Origin: Symbiodinium natans
Taxonomy: Eukaryota > Sar > Dinophyceae > Suessiales > Symbiodiniaceae
Assembly: GCA_905221605.1 (NCBI GenBank)
Contig: CAJNDS010002066.1
Coordinates: 544,480-608,479, forward strand
Length of the DNA: 64,000 nucleotides
Reading direction: 5' to 3'
Positions 11,981 to 24,832 of this stretch are shown piece by piece. How positions within the stretch are numbered: position 1 is the stretch's first letter; each line of letters starts with the position of its first letter. The notes beneath the pieces are model-generated. The model worked only from the letters and a program-made list of their open reading frames with translations, did no database searches and was not told the origin of the DNA. The position numbers and the translations under genes are program-made.

Positions 11981-14918
11981 GGCGCGGGTGCCACGGCGAG
12001 CAGCTCCGGCGGGCCTGTCCATGGCACCCAGGCCTGTCTCGTACCCGTGACACATGCAATTACACTATTAAGTTCCCTCAAGCATTGTTCACGTGTGTTC
12101 CGACTGCGCAGCTCCAGGTCTAGGATGGTTTAGGCAGGTCCGCTGCGCAGGTCCACCTCGGAAAGCCCAGCGCCCCGCGCGCCCAGCTCTTCAGCACGGG
12201 CAAGGGGCCCACGTGTGCAGCAGTGTGATGCTCGTACAGTCACCTGCGGAATCCTGCCGACAACAGCTCTCAGACATCAAATTTCTGTCAACATTGGTGT
12301 TCTGCTACCGCCCTACCAATTCCAGTTAAATTTCAATTCAGTTCCCATCGCATGGCAAGTGATGCAGATGCGTGATGCATGCGAAAATTGCCTGTCCTGC
12401 AGGAAGAAGCTGTGGAGGCATCGTGCGTTTTGTTGACATGCCACGTCCATGGTGTCGCATGTCTACGTAACAGTCGCTGCAGCCATGCCATGCTGGAGAA
12501 AGGAGTAAAGTCTTGGCTAGTCTTGGCTGGTATGGCCGATGCCGCAAAGCAGAGATGTGTTCTCAACTTTCAGGACCAGGAACATGAGGACGAGGAGGCG
12601 ACAGTTACAAAGGGAGAAGCTGCAGTGCTACGGTTTGTGGCCTCGTCATGTCTGTTTGTTTCTCTTGTGCGTGTGTGTGTGTTTGTGTGTCTTCTCTCCC
12701 TCTCTCTCTCTCTCCCTCCTGAATTGCGTTTGTGCATGTGTCTCTCTGTGTGGCTGTGTCTCTGACGTCACCGTGTGTCAGCAGGCCCGTGGCTCTGCAG
12801 CTCGCAGCAAAAGGACTGCACAACCGTGCGCTTCTTGACTATGCGTGGCATTGCCAGAGCGAAGCTATCACCGTCCTACAAATTCGAGAAACTTTGAAGA
12901 CTAAGACCTATTGTGTCTCGCACATTCACAATCTCCAGACTGTGATTTGACAGTGGTGTAACTGTTGTAGTTAACGGCTGCAATCTGCACACTGTGGTGA
13001 CTCATCCACAGGCCCCCAAAGTCTTTGCAAGCTGGCTACACATCACGTGTGCACCAGAAGCAGAAGATCATTGTGGCAGTGGCTTGGGGGTGCCATACAT
13101 GACAAGATATTATGACAAGGGACCCGGGTTCATCTGACTTTGGTTTTAGCCGCAATAGGTCTGAAAACCGCTCCGACATTCAAGCTGGAGAGCTGATCAG
13201 AATCATTGGTGTTTTTCAGGGAACCTGAATTATCTCGAGGGGTTGAGAGGATCAGAATCCGCCTTTTTTTAGGATGCCGGGTTGAGTGTTTGAGATGGTT
13301 TGAGGCTCTGGATTCTTCGGTCAGGTTGCCGAATCAGGCCGAATCCTCTCTGCTTTCTGGAGGTTGCCTCGCTCTAATCGTCTCGTTGCATTTTCTAATT
13401 TGGTCGTCGCCCATTGTGTGTCCTCAAGTCCTCAAGACCAGGAACACGAACATCAGCAGTGTCTTTGGAGATCCTTGGAGATCTTTTCAGCGCACTCTAT
13501 GCGCGGCTGTGTGAGCACAGAAATGCGCAGCATACTTCACGAGAAACCTTGGGCCATGCTCAACATGGAGCTAATGCTCTTTTACTGCCGTGAGTAAGGA
13601 CAAGAGAACAAGGAGAACAAGGAGAACAAGAACAGATCTACAAAATATCCACAAATGACGGAAGTCAGGTGATGTGCCGGTTTTGAAAGTTCTGCTCACT
13701 AAGGTGACGGGGCAGCTCCAATGTGTTGTTGTTGAAAATTGTTGAACCCGCACTGTTCATGATCAACCGACAGAGCTGGGGGGACGGTACCCATGTACAG
13801 TTTTTACGGTCGGTGTGCCGGGGGGGGGGGGCGGGTGGTAGATAGTCTGCGTTATATCGGTGAAGTCGAGTGTAGAAGGTTGCAGTTGTGGTTAGGACGG
13901 GGTTCGTGTCATTTGGCTGCAACCCAACACTCGCTCGTCTTTCCTTATGTATATACGTATCTACGCATGCTCCCCCTCCCCCGCCCCTCATCCGTCCTCC
14001 TCACGCATATTGAGTTACTTTCAATGCCATTTTCGAAATCCAAAGGAATTGAGCCCCAGCATGTCTGTGGCACATCTTTGCACAGAGATGTCAAGACATG
14101 TCAAGCGTAGCATCGGAATCATGCAGCCCAGGATTGAAGATACATGGAGTCTGGAAGACTATGAAGATGTATGAAGATGTATGAGGAGTGTCGAGTCAGC
14201 ACTTGCTGCTTCTCTTTTTGCAGGACGGCTGCTGTGGTTCAGCCAGTTCACGGCCTCTGCCTGAACTGTCGCACATGTCTAGATGCAGCGGTGTCTCTTC
14301 CCCACTCCCCCGCACCGCCTCCCCCCACCACTCTTCCTCCACCACTCTTCCCCCACCACCACCCTCCGCACATGACATCACCGAAGGTCATCCTTAGTGA
14401 CGGGCAGCGGAGTTCTGTGAGTATGGTTTTGCAGCTACGAGGCAGGCTGCCATCTCCACTGTGGAAGGTGTAAGATGTGCGGAGCAACCGCTCAAGTTGT
14501 TGACGCAATAATCCCGATGTTGCTAAATCACGCAGCGCACCGCGCTCCAGTAGATCCACGATGGCAAATAAGATGTCCTGCCCGCAAGATCCCGCAAGTG
14601 GATAGTGTGCAAAGGTATCATGCGCTCCTTTGCACGAACCCAGCGGGAAGTTCCCAACTCAGTAACACATAGCTTCGACCATCTTCGAGCATCACTGGGA
14701 ACTTCACGATCCCTCTACTCAGCACATCATGGCGTGATGTCCCAACCCCAAAGTGGGATGGCAGAGTCTGGCAGAGACGGTGCAGAAATCTTCCGTTGCT
14801 CAGGTTTGTTTTAAACGCTGGACCATCTCTCGAGAGTGGCCAGCGAACCGAACTGCCAGCCCAATACCGCAAAGCCAGTTTCACTCCGCCGAAACGCTTG
14901 AAGCAGCTCTTGACTTGA
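11981..14918 (+). CDS. Unidentified multi-exon protein
   Basis: I do not recognise the product. Exons with AG|G starts, GT/GC donors and matching phase: 12574-12632 (DQEHEDEEATVTKGEAAVLR), 12785-12847 (VALQLAAKGLHNRALLDYA), 13012-13089 (ending KIIVAVAWG), 13159-13208 (SDIQAGELIRIIG), 13325-13362, 13471-13552 (ILGDLFSALYARLCEHRNAQ), 14224-14258 (RLLWFSQFTAS), 14589-14614, and 14804-14918 ending in TGA. A Gly/Ala/Ser exon at 11981-12031 and one near 12138-12220 are tentative 5' parts. Two stop options exist: 13591-13593 if exon 6 reads through, or 14916-14918. A GC donor at 14906 (phase 2) would instead join the exon at 15872, making one gene with the next entry. The agreement of phases over nine exons is the main support. 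Confidence 0.5.
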
Positions 14919-15871
14919 AGCTGCCAAGCCTGTAAGCGACATGTGCATGTGTCACCCTTGACAAAAGGATCTCAGCCTTGTGAGGGCTTGCTGCAGTAGA
15001 GGCTAAGGGCAAGCATGGGCAAGCCATTTTGGCAACCGCACTGCACACGGGTTCCGGAAGAGTGACACTGGTCCAGGAGCGTGGACGCATGTCGAAGCAT
15101 TTCGATGCCTTTGTGTTCTTGCATTCGAAGCATTGGCTTTGTTTTTGCAGCTTCGTAAAGACTCTGCAGCTGAGCATGAGGCAACGTACGACACACGACA
15201 CGAACATGTGCAACTGGGCAGGTGGCGGTGGATGACTCCGCAAACTCTGCAAACTCAGATCTGCACAGGGCTGAGACTGACAGCCCGTCCTTTGTGCGAG
15301 GGCAGCTGTAACCGTGACAGGCTTCGGGTTGCAGTGACAAGCACGGCCACAGGCTTGAAGCCTGTTGTGGGTCAACATGACGAGAGTCAGCTGTTATGGA
15401 CAACCCCCTTACCATGGTTACAACCCGCCCTCGTGACCCACTTATTTGTGCATGTGGCGCATGATCAAATACTGTAAGTGAAGCTCGAATCACCTTGCTT
15501 CCTCAAAGAGATGTAATCACTTCAAACAACTAAAAGACACTTCAGTCTGAGCGACTTTGTAGGGCCGTAGGATTTCAGCTCAACTGAAAAATTGAGCAAA
15601 GGCAAGAGTTTAAACAATAGCAAACTTAACGAACCAACGAGTGAGAAAGGTCTGAATAAGGCCTTTCGAACGACTAGAGTATACCCTTGCGTGGAATGCG
15701 ACCGGCCTACAGAAGTACTAACCGGGTACACAATTTGTAAGATCCTGCCCTCGGTCCCGCCCTCCATCCTACTCAGAATCTGAGTTGCTGAGGGGGCCCT
15801 GCGTTTTACTCGTCACGAAGTGTGGCCTGGGCGCGAGGGTGCCACTCAGCTGGAAGAGGCCCGTCATGGAG

Positions 15872-17321
15872 GTACAAGCTATATCAAGCTATTCTCGATC
15901 TCCCTGGTGGAGTGCGTGACTTTGGAGCCGCGCTGAACTGCGACCAGGGGTCAGCCGATGACATCATTGAAAAGAGCACATGATAGGCTGTTGTGAGTAT
16001 GTCCCCTTTGCTTCACATGTTTACTCGTATCTTGGCATGTGTCAGGATTGGCCTGGGACGTCGTGGAGGGGTTCCCAAGCGAGTGCTGAGGCAACTTTGG
16101 CAGCATTCAGTGGAAGCATCTCGCGATGGGAAGTGACTTTGGACAGTTCATGGTGCCATATGGTGCCGATTAGTGTAGATGTCTCGTGAGGCAACCTAAG
16201 GGTATTCGTCAGGTTGCCCAGAAATGTTTCCGCAGCTCAACTCTGCATTTTCAGAAGCCTGGCCTGACCAGGGTGGCGGACAACGACAGCGTGGTGGCTG
16301 CGCGCAGCTCAGGGATTCAGAATTGCGAAGCGCACATCTAAACACTCTTCGCAAGCATGCCATCGTGCGACACTATCCAAGCCCAAATCGCAGGACTTTT
16401 TAAAGACTACTCGTGACTACTCCCCAGCTATGCTTTCCCCAAAACGTGGACATTTCGCGCCCTCACAGTTCGTGAGAGTTGTTCACTGACCCCGGCTTGA
16501 GATTCCAGCATTCCTGCGGAGGCATGCGTTGTGTCCGGAAGGGACATCAAGGAGCCTGCAAAGCCCCTTGAGGCGTTAGGTTCTCAGACTCGGGCTTGTG
16601 GACATGTCGCGTGCTGGACTCTTCCAGACCCAGTCTTCACTGTCTTCACTGAGGGATCTCTGATACGAGGCTGTCGCTAAGCGATGATACTAGTAAGCGA
16701 TGGTAAGAGCTTACGCATCGTCCTGGATCCCTACACTTCAGGGGCTCAGTTTAGTCGTTTGCATTGCTGGCAGTACATTATTGAACACTTGCATTTTCAG
16801 GGCTGAGTCTGAGTCTGAGTGAGTCTGAGTGTACACGCGTGTATGTGGGGGTGAAGTGCTCAAAGTGCTCAAGGCTCCAGCTCTACCTCAAAGAGCATGC
16901 GGATGCTGCAGAGGCATGGGATTGTCCCGTAATCATGGCAAGCACGTGGCCGCAACTTGACATGAACAGGCTGGCCGCCGCCAGCCATTTTCGTATGTCC
17001 TAGCATGCCGCCAAAAAAACGGATGTTGTGTGCATTTCTTCAGGGGTGGCAGTGTAAGTTGCTTTGTGCCTGCGTGGACAAACAACGAGCCCTGCAGCAT
17101 TCCAGGCAGGTGTCAACAGCTTGCCAGAAGAAGACCTGATGCCATGGCCTTGAGACTTTTCACAGCTTTTGAACTCGACTAGGCGGCCCTGCTCCAAGCA
17201 TGTGGTTACCTGCAAACTAGCAGATAGTTACATGTGTACCAGCCCGAGGCCGTACCGACAGCAGGAGCAGGAAGCAAAGAGGAAGTGCGCCGTGTCCGAG
17301 CTGATTGAACTGTTCTGCTGA
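15872..17321 (+). CDS. Unidentified protein with Cys-rich C-terminus
   Basis: Not recognised. Exons in phase: 15872-15949 (KLYQAILDLPGGVRDFGAAL), 16046-16115 (IGLGRRGGVPKRVLRQLWQ), 16255-16331 (PGLTRVADNDSVVAARSSG), 16509-16572 (PAEACVVSGRDIKEPAKPLE), about 16866-16913 (LQLYLKEHADAAE; acceptor uncertain), 17044-17105 (WQCKLLCACVDKQRALQHS) and 17183-17321 (ending CAVSELIELFC, TGA). Donors are GT, GC, GC, GC, GC, GC. Ten or more cysteines crowd into the last 90 residues, which might bind metal, but no known spacing is evident. The first exon starts in phase 2, so 5' exons are missing. They may be those of the preceding entry. Confidence 0.55.
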
Positions 17322-17834
17322 CAAGAGTGAAGACGGGTACCAAACGTTGCAGTAGCATGGTTAGGATGATATTATTATTTGAAAACACGTGCCAAAGCTT
17401 CAGGGTATAGCTCCTGTCGGAGTATTTCAATGAGGCCTGTTCTGGCAGCAAGGGGAACCGTTCCGGATTGAGACTGGCAGAATTCCGGAGTTACAGTACT
17501 CGGTCAAGGTGTGCGTTCGGCCGTGGCTTTGGGTAGTAACGACCTCTTAGGAGAGGACGAACAGGTGCGTGGGGGAGTGTGTTGCAGAGCGTCTACACCG
17601 GGGTTTTTATTGATGTATATAGACTCTAATATAGACATGAGTGATGCCAGTCATGGTTGTTCCGCAGACTGTCGTGCTGGCTAGTGGTCCAGGTACGCGG
17701 AGGACCTCGAGTCCTTCCGCCGACAGGAGTGCCCCATGTCTATCAAATGAAGCAGTAAATGGGTTGACTCTTGCAGCCTGACAGCCTTAACGAGATCCTG
17801 TAGATGTCTCAAGGCTCCATACTGGGTGTCAGAG

Positions 17835-18032
17835 GACTGTGAGGAAGTTCTGCTTGGCAGCACTGGCGGGGCGGTCACGAGGATCAAAGTCAGTGTGGCA
17901 CTTAAGATGGTGTTGTGCTCATGCGGGCAGCAGGTCCCCACAAAATACCCTCAACCCAAGCTCGAAATTCTTTCCGCTCGGCGACTTTTGCCTCGGTTAC
18001 GAGTTTGCGAGAGACCCAAAGAAATCGATTGA
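17835..18032 (+). CDS. 3' end of an unidentified gene
   Basis: Two exons in phase: 17835-17888 (CEEVLLGSTGGAVTRIK, donor GTCAGT) and 17934-18032 (starts VPTKYPQPKLEILSARR, ends PKEID and TGA). Only a 45-nt intron separates them. Composition and the AG|G acceptors are right for coding sequence. No family is recognised and upstream exons are not found. Confidence 0.4.
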   Translation, partial: DCEEVLLGSTGGAVTRIKVSVALKMVLCSCGQQVPTKYPQPKLEILSARRLLPRLRVCERPKEID

Positions 18033-21000
18033 CAGAGGCGAGAAGAGCTTCGAAAAACAGAGTGACATGCTGAGGGTAGTTACCAGGCAATTAGGAGTTG
18101 GGTAGTTCTTGTAGGCATGGAGGAAACTCGCGAGCGAAGGGCCTGGCAGCAGGCCGCTTTCGCACAAACGGACGTGGCAGATCAGGAGCTGGGACATATG
18201 CGGCAGAAGGGAAACCAGATGTAGACCTTTCCTAGGAAGAGAAAGTTGAAACAAAATAAAGAAGGCTCACCACTGCGGCACCCCCAACCTATAGGCCTAC
18301 CTTTAGCTTAGGGTTCAGGGTTCGCTCATTCCTAAACCTAGCCAGCCCGTTGTCACCCCGCGCCCCAAGTAATCTTGTTCCAAGGGGCTTGCAAGTTTAA
18401 GCTTTGAAAGCGAAAATCGTTTTCAGAGACCGCGCTACTGCTCAAACTCTGACCGCCTTCCGAAAGATTTGAAAGGAACTTGTGGTGCTGTCCGTGTTTT
18501 CCAAAGCCTTTGTTTGTGGCTCTCTAGTGCTCCGGAAGAGCTTCGACCCAGAACATCCCCCCACGTGCACCCCCCCCCCAACCCCCACCCCCCCCCCACC
18601 CGCCCCACCCCGCCCCACCTCCCATCCCATCTCGCTTGACTTTCTGTTGGTTCGTAAGAAATGAGGAAATGAGGTACCGTAGAGAATCCCTGAAAAGGTA
18701 ATTTTTCGGGGGACGTTAAAGGGTACCTCATTCCCTCATTTCCTACTAAGCAGCAGTAGGTTGAGGCCACATCACAGCAGGCCAGGTAACTAAAACCTAT
18801 CCAGCTCACCCTTGGGGCTGCGAAATCCTGCCACTGGCATCGTGGCAGGTGGCAGCGACGACTAAACGAAGCGAATCCCACCTGGGGTAGCTATTTGAAA
18901 CACAGAAAGGGTAGGGCGTAGACAACTAAGTAAGGGCATATATGTATACCTTTATCTGTATATATATAAATAAATAAATAAATAAATATAAATATATATA
19001 TATATATGTGCCTAGCCTTCAAAACCTAAACTCCTGAAAACCTAAAGCTGAAAAACGCGCACCTGTAATGGGCCCCTTTCATGAACTTGCCCGTAACTTA
19101 GTATTGGATTTCTAAAGACTGAAACCTTCATGAACGATTCGTGCGTTCCTTACAAATGCGCTGTATTTTATAGTTTTTGGCACGGGCTAGTATTCATATA
19201 ACTTCTAAGCCCCAACAAATAGAGTTCGTTGGTTCATTGTATTCTTGTTCTTGGAGATTTCTTTGAACCGTTGGGAAGGAGTGGCAGTAATACTATAATG
19301 TCTGTAGAAGATAGGCAATTGTGTTTTCGCCGACTCCAGAAGGTGCTGAACCAGCTTCTAGTGACACTGCATTACGCTCCGATTACGCTACACGCTTACA
19401 TGTTCTGGGTTTTGGCGAACAGAGAGTCTGTCTGGCGTCAAGCTGATGTTGTCAAATTGTTGTCGAAATTAAACGGCGGCTCCATGTGTTTGAATTGTAC
19501 TGTACGCATGCCATTCAGCCATTGTTGGGTTTAGTAATCGTCGCCCTGCTGAGACCCAGCTGGTTCGATGTTCTAACGTTCCATGCATTAAGGCACCGTG
19601 CCTGTCCACGCCAGGGAGCGGCGAGGCCGGAATGCCAAATGATGCCTTCCTTTCTCAACATCCTGAATTTGCTGAACATATGAAGCATCGAAGAAGCATC
19701 GGTGCTGCTACACGCCACAACTACCATCCTTCGCACTGTTGGGCTTTCGGCTTGTCTGCAACAGCTGCTATCGCAGGCATTAGCAGGCATTTGCGACATT
19801 CCAACTTGAGTTTGGGTGCTCCAGACATTCAAGCTGATCCCAATTTCTTGATCCACTGCTAGCGAACGGAATCGCATTGCATATGCCTGGTTGCTGTACT
19901 TCTGCATAAGATCTCGCTAATAAGAGGATCTCATCGTTTGTGAGAGTCAGGGTGTCCGAAAAAATTGACGAATCGCATACGAAACCATCCCCCGAAACCA
20001 TCCCATGAAACCGTCCCCTGACCATTGTGACCCTCTGCAGGCCGTGTGCTTGCCAAGACAAAGGGCAGCGATCGCATCTGTCTGGTGAGCACCTGAGAAA
20101 GTGGACTGTGAGGACTGTGACCGGACCAAGCGCATCTGCAGCTCCATGTGCCAATTGCTATCAAGATACCCTTTTGAGTTTTCAAGACGTTGTGCTACAC
20201 GTAGCATCGTCGAACAAGCCTGCTGAGTGTGCGCTTTTTAGTCTTGTCACCGACCAGGCATCGCTGTTGTCTTCCATCGAGGATGATGGGGATGAGACTG
20301 GTAAAGAAGCAACCAAGCCGGGCGCATTCAGATCTTCATCTGCTCACACGATGCGTTCACATGCTCATCATATGCTAGTAGCACCTTTGCTTAGGCTTAC
20401 GCCGTCAAATTCCGCGGCGTCAAGACGTCGCAGGCGCAGAAAGTACAGCAACTGACCGCACAGAGAGCAATGTTGCCCCAACACTGCCCAGATTTGTAGA
20501 ATGATGTAATTAGAATTATGACACGGGATGTCCGGCCAGAGGCAGGATTCACGGAATATTTTTAATGTTTTTTAATGGTTTTATATGATTTCGAACATCC
20601 TCGGTTCATGATTTATTTATGGATATGACAACACATATGTTTTCTTTATGATTGGAAATATGTGGCGTAATATGTTTTTTATATGATTCAGTGCATGATG
20701 TTTATGATGTTTGTTTGCTCTCTACCTGCTCAGGACCACGCAAACCACACCACCCACACAAATGGTGGGGGGCGGGGGTTGGGGGGTGGGGTGGGGTGGG
20801 GTGAGGGGGCGGCGGGAGGGGGGGGTGGTGCGGAGGCGTTGTGGGGGCGGCAGGGACGGTGGGGGGGCGGCGCGGGGGCGGTGCGGAGGGGTGCGGGGAG
20901 TGGCGGGGGGGCGGAGAAGGTGAACAGCACATTGCAACGTGAAATCCTGCAAAACACAGTGTTTTGTTTTACTTTATGATTTTTTATGAAATTTTATGAT

Positions 21001-22898
21001 TTTTTATGGCCTGTTTGGCTCTCCACTCCCCACCTCCTCGGCCCCTGTGGATGCTGCGGGCAGAGTAGGAGTAGGGCTTGGGTGAGGGGCGATATGGCTG
21101 GAGTCCTGAGTGGAAGCAGGCTAAGGAAGGCTACAAAACAAAGCTTTGTCAAAGCTAAATGAAGCCATCTCGCGGGTCATAAAACAAACATATTTAAATC
21201 ATAAACACAAGAAACCTAGAAAATTGCCCGAATCATAACAACCATATAAAATTTATTTAACATCAGGGCTCCTGTGGCTGGAATTGGTGTCATAAAATTA
21301 GAAGGCAATCGTGTGCAAAAGCTATGCCAGCTGTGCACAAGGGCGGCAGATCCTGGGCCAGACAGCGCTGGCAGCGGCAGCACTCTCCGAGGTTCTCTGC
21401 ATTGAAGGGCGGGCGGTTGTTGCTTTGCATGGTGCAGCATGCAAGACTGCAAGTTAGAGATGTGTTGGCATGATCTCGTGTGAATTCATGCTCGTTGATA
21501 GCCCCTGTCAGTGCCTCGTTGTAGGCCTTAAGAAGGGACACAGCATGTGTGATAAGATCCATGGCCGAATCGGCACAATCGCGGCTCCCGGAAACAGCCG
21601 GAAACTTCCACCACACCTCCGGCACCACCCGCCTGCGCAAGAGCAAGCTTGTACCTGCAGTTCAGCGATGCTCAGCGTATCTCGGAAGGGAGCAAGCCAC
21701 GGAGCAATACGCTGAAGAAGCATGCAGCCGAAGCGGTGTGGCCATGGCTTCCGCACGAATGCATAACTGTGCCAGCGTAGCGGTTAGCACGTGAAGCGTC
21801 TCGTTGTTCTTCTTTCGCGTAGTTGGTTGTTGCTTGTGGCTCGCATAGCCGTTGCACTGCTCGAAGCAGGTGCATGCAGGTTCTGGTAGATTTTGAGTGC
21901 TAGGTCGCATTCGACTTCCCGCCGCCGCCCCACAAACCTCCAGGAAGGAAGTTTTCGGTCGACTTTGTATGACAAAAGGCAAGCTGTGGATCGGTTTTCC
22001 TGCGCATCCCGTAGAACAAAAGAAGGCTTGGTGCGTGTGCGCTGTTTCACGGTGGGCTGCAAGGGTGGTAGGGTGGGAGTCGTGCGACTTGAACTAAGAA
22101 ACGATACCGCTTGATTCTGACGTCTTGTGTCAACAACCTGCCGCGCCAGACTCTGAACTCCAAAAAGGGAAAGGGAAATCTCGAAGGTTCCAGTCCAGGG
22201 TATCCAGGTTGAAGCTCGCAGATCTGAGGCAAAACTGCCCTGAGCCTCCCAAGCTCCCACGCGCCTTCAGTGGTCGCGGTTTTGGGTGTCAGAGGCTTTG
22301 CAGGGGCTTCTCCCTGCCACCTCCAAGCGCTTCAGGATTACGGAATCACACAGGATTTGTCAGCATGCGTGATCGACAAGTCATTGATTCGCATGGCTGA
22401 TTGGGCCACCATGACGACTGGATCCATCGATTAGGGTCAGGCTCACCGATGAGAACCACTTGTTTCCTATGTCGTATTTCTAGGTTCTTGGGATGTAAGA
22501 GAGCGCTTGGCATTGCTTTGGAGATCTCCCAAAATCTTTATGAGGCTCAGAAGCGCACGAAGTGCTCGAACCAAAGGCGACCGAGGCAAGGGCTCGAAGT
22601 GAATGCCCGATGTGTTGAGTGAGGGCAAGCTCGTCTAATCGTTTAATCAAGCATTGCAGAGTGCACAGCCAAAGCAGATTTCGCCTTGAAAGCGACAACT
22701 GAGCTTCCAGATGAGCGGAGCACAGGCTGCGGTTCCACTTCCGGTGGAGCGCACTCCGCGCTCCAAACTGACACAGAGCCTGGCCAAGAGAAGGAGCGCG
22801 GAGTTGCACTGGTCTTTGACGAGTACTGGCAAAATGGAGATGAATTTCACTCAAAGAATCATGGTGACCGATTCATGAGAGTCATGAGAGCTTGTCAG
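18033..22898. other. Mostly non-coding: C-rich, AT-rich and G-rich tracts
   Basis: Contains a C-rich tract (about 18568-18630), an A/T run of TATA and ATAAATA (about 18955-19008), a T/A-rich stretch around 20550-20700 and 20960-21010, and a G-rich block (20760-20920). One good-looking isolated exon is 20041-20084 (RVLAKTKGSDRICL, donor GTGAGC). A 101-codon frame at 19229-19534 is unsupported. No recognised gene. Confidence 0.5.
20763..20922 (+). repeat. G-rich low-complexity block, G-quadruplex prone
   Basis: About 160 bp in which nearly all + strand bases are G with scattered C, T or A; many runs of 4-8 G. Frames in both directions are Gly/Arg or Pro/His artefacts. The strand asymmetry is extreme compared with the flanking AT-rich sequence. 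Confidence 0.8.
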
Positions 22899-23185
22899 GC
22901 GCTCCTCCAACATGTCTTCGCCGAGGCTGGCATGGAGAGTCAAGCTTTGTGAGGGCAATTGAGGGCTTGTCGGCTTGCATCTCAGAGCCATTGAGAGCCC
23001 TGCCCATGAACAGCCATGAACTCGCAAGACAACACACCCCTATTTCGGGTGTCTGCTTGTTTGGACATTTCGCTGACATCGGGTGGCTCCTAGTCGTTGG
23101 AAAACTAGTGCAGGAATCAAAAGAGGTTGAACAGTCAGTGGCGAAGATAGTGAGGGTGAGACCTGGTCTGTTCCATGATGCGTGA
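22899..23185 (+). CDS. Candidate coding exon, unknown product
   Basis: An AG|GC acceptor at 22897-22898 opens a frame that stays open to TGA at 23183-23185. It reads like protein (for example FGHFADIGWLLVVGKLVQES, then KEVEQSVAK) with a hydrophobic patch in the middle. A GA/GT-type donor near 23150 is possible. No family is recognised. The opposite-strand frame of 173 codons is taken to be its shadow because all supported genes are on the + strand. Confidence 0.3.
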
Positions 23186-24832
23186 AGGTCTGAAGCCACA
23201 GTTTCTGGCTGGAAACCAGGTACTCGTACTTTCGTCTTCATGCCCCTCAAGAAAAAAGCCCAAGCTAATTGAGGAAACCTAGATTTGGGAGAACTCGGGG
23301 TGCGACGTGGAGGCGTCATGTTCATGCCCAAGCGAGCCTCTTCTACCTTGCTTGGCTTGCCGCAGAATTTTGACAATGTATGGAGTTGAACGGATAGTTC
23401 CAACGTTCCAGCCCCGAGGCAGAGGTCTCCGCGAAGTCCTAGTCGGGGGCCTAGGGCTTTGGCGTTAGGGTCCTTCAGGCTTGAGGGGAAGGTTCGAGAA
23501 CCTTAGGCTTACTATGTTCCAGATCCACGGCAACTACAGTATCGTACAGCATCTGAGAGTATCTGTACGAGCGAAGAAAGTGTAAAAATCATTCAGAACA
23601 CGTTTGTGCCGGTGGCGTGTACTGCATAAGCTGTAAATTAGCAAAGAACTCAAACATGCACCCGTCTGTGCTGGTCTCCGAATCCTGGTAGCCCCGTGCT
23701 TCTTTGGGCACCCAGAGATTCTCAGTTCAAAGAGCCGATCTGTTTCGGATAGCCATGGGGCCAGCAGTCGCAGCGGCCATTCGCAGGTTCCATGGAGGCG
23801 GAGAGGGCATTCTAGCCATTCTCAATCCAGCCCCGCAAAGTCAGTTGAAGAGCCCATTCCCTTCGTCCCGCCCCCCCCTCCCTTGCCTCGCCACGGCTGC
23901 CCTTGCATTATGAAAAGTTGAATCCCAGCTACCTAAGTTCAAAGCTCTATACGGCTGCTGAAGCCGAAATTGCGGGTGCTCAAGACACTCGGCTGCAAGG
24001 GGAAAGGGGGGAACCTTCGGGAAGTTGGGGAACCCAAGATTTATTGTGTGTGAGCTGCTCCAAGTTGTGGGCTTCCGGGTCTTTGTGAGAGTTCTTCCGG
24101 AGTTGGGGCCTTGTCGATCCTTGCCGATCCTTGGAGAAACCGCTGTTTGGAATTCAAATCTCAAGGAGCCCCTTCTTCGCGAAGAGCATGATCCCCAAGG
24201 TCTCCACATTCGTCCTTCTCTCAGCTCACCACTACAGACATCTACAGATGAGCACACTGCCGCACAAGTTTGCAATTCCAGAGCCTACGTGGAGGTGTTG
24301 GTTGGCAAATGTTGGCAATGTTGGCACTGGCCATCTTTGGCCTGCGTAACCGTGATGAGGAAGACAGCTCACTCCGTTCAGTAGCCCTGCCATTATGAGG
24401 ACATCACCCTTGGACGCTTCGTGCCAGCAGCCGAGAGCGCCTTGCAACTTCTTGGAGCACGGTTGATTTGTTGAAGTTTGGAAGTTTGTGTGCGTCTGTG
24501 TGTTTGTGTATGGATGAATTCCGCACATCCTGGCTCTGTATAGGGAAGGAGGATGGTCAGAGGCTACTTACGGTACAAATGATACGGTAGGTATTGCACG
24601 TGCTTACCAGCGTAGTTGTTTACGTCCACGTGCAAGTGCCCAAGGGTAAGCATGCGTGCTTGTCAGACATTTTCAGTTGCGGATGTTGCGGAGCTCTGAA
24701 GGGCCGAAGATGCTGAGTACAGTGAGTACAGTTCACACCGCGGAGCGTGAGCGAACGGCGTGATGTGCCCCATATCATTCAGCCCTGCTGTAAAGTAGGG
24801 ATATCGCTGCAGAAGCTGGTGCCTTTCTTCAG

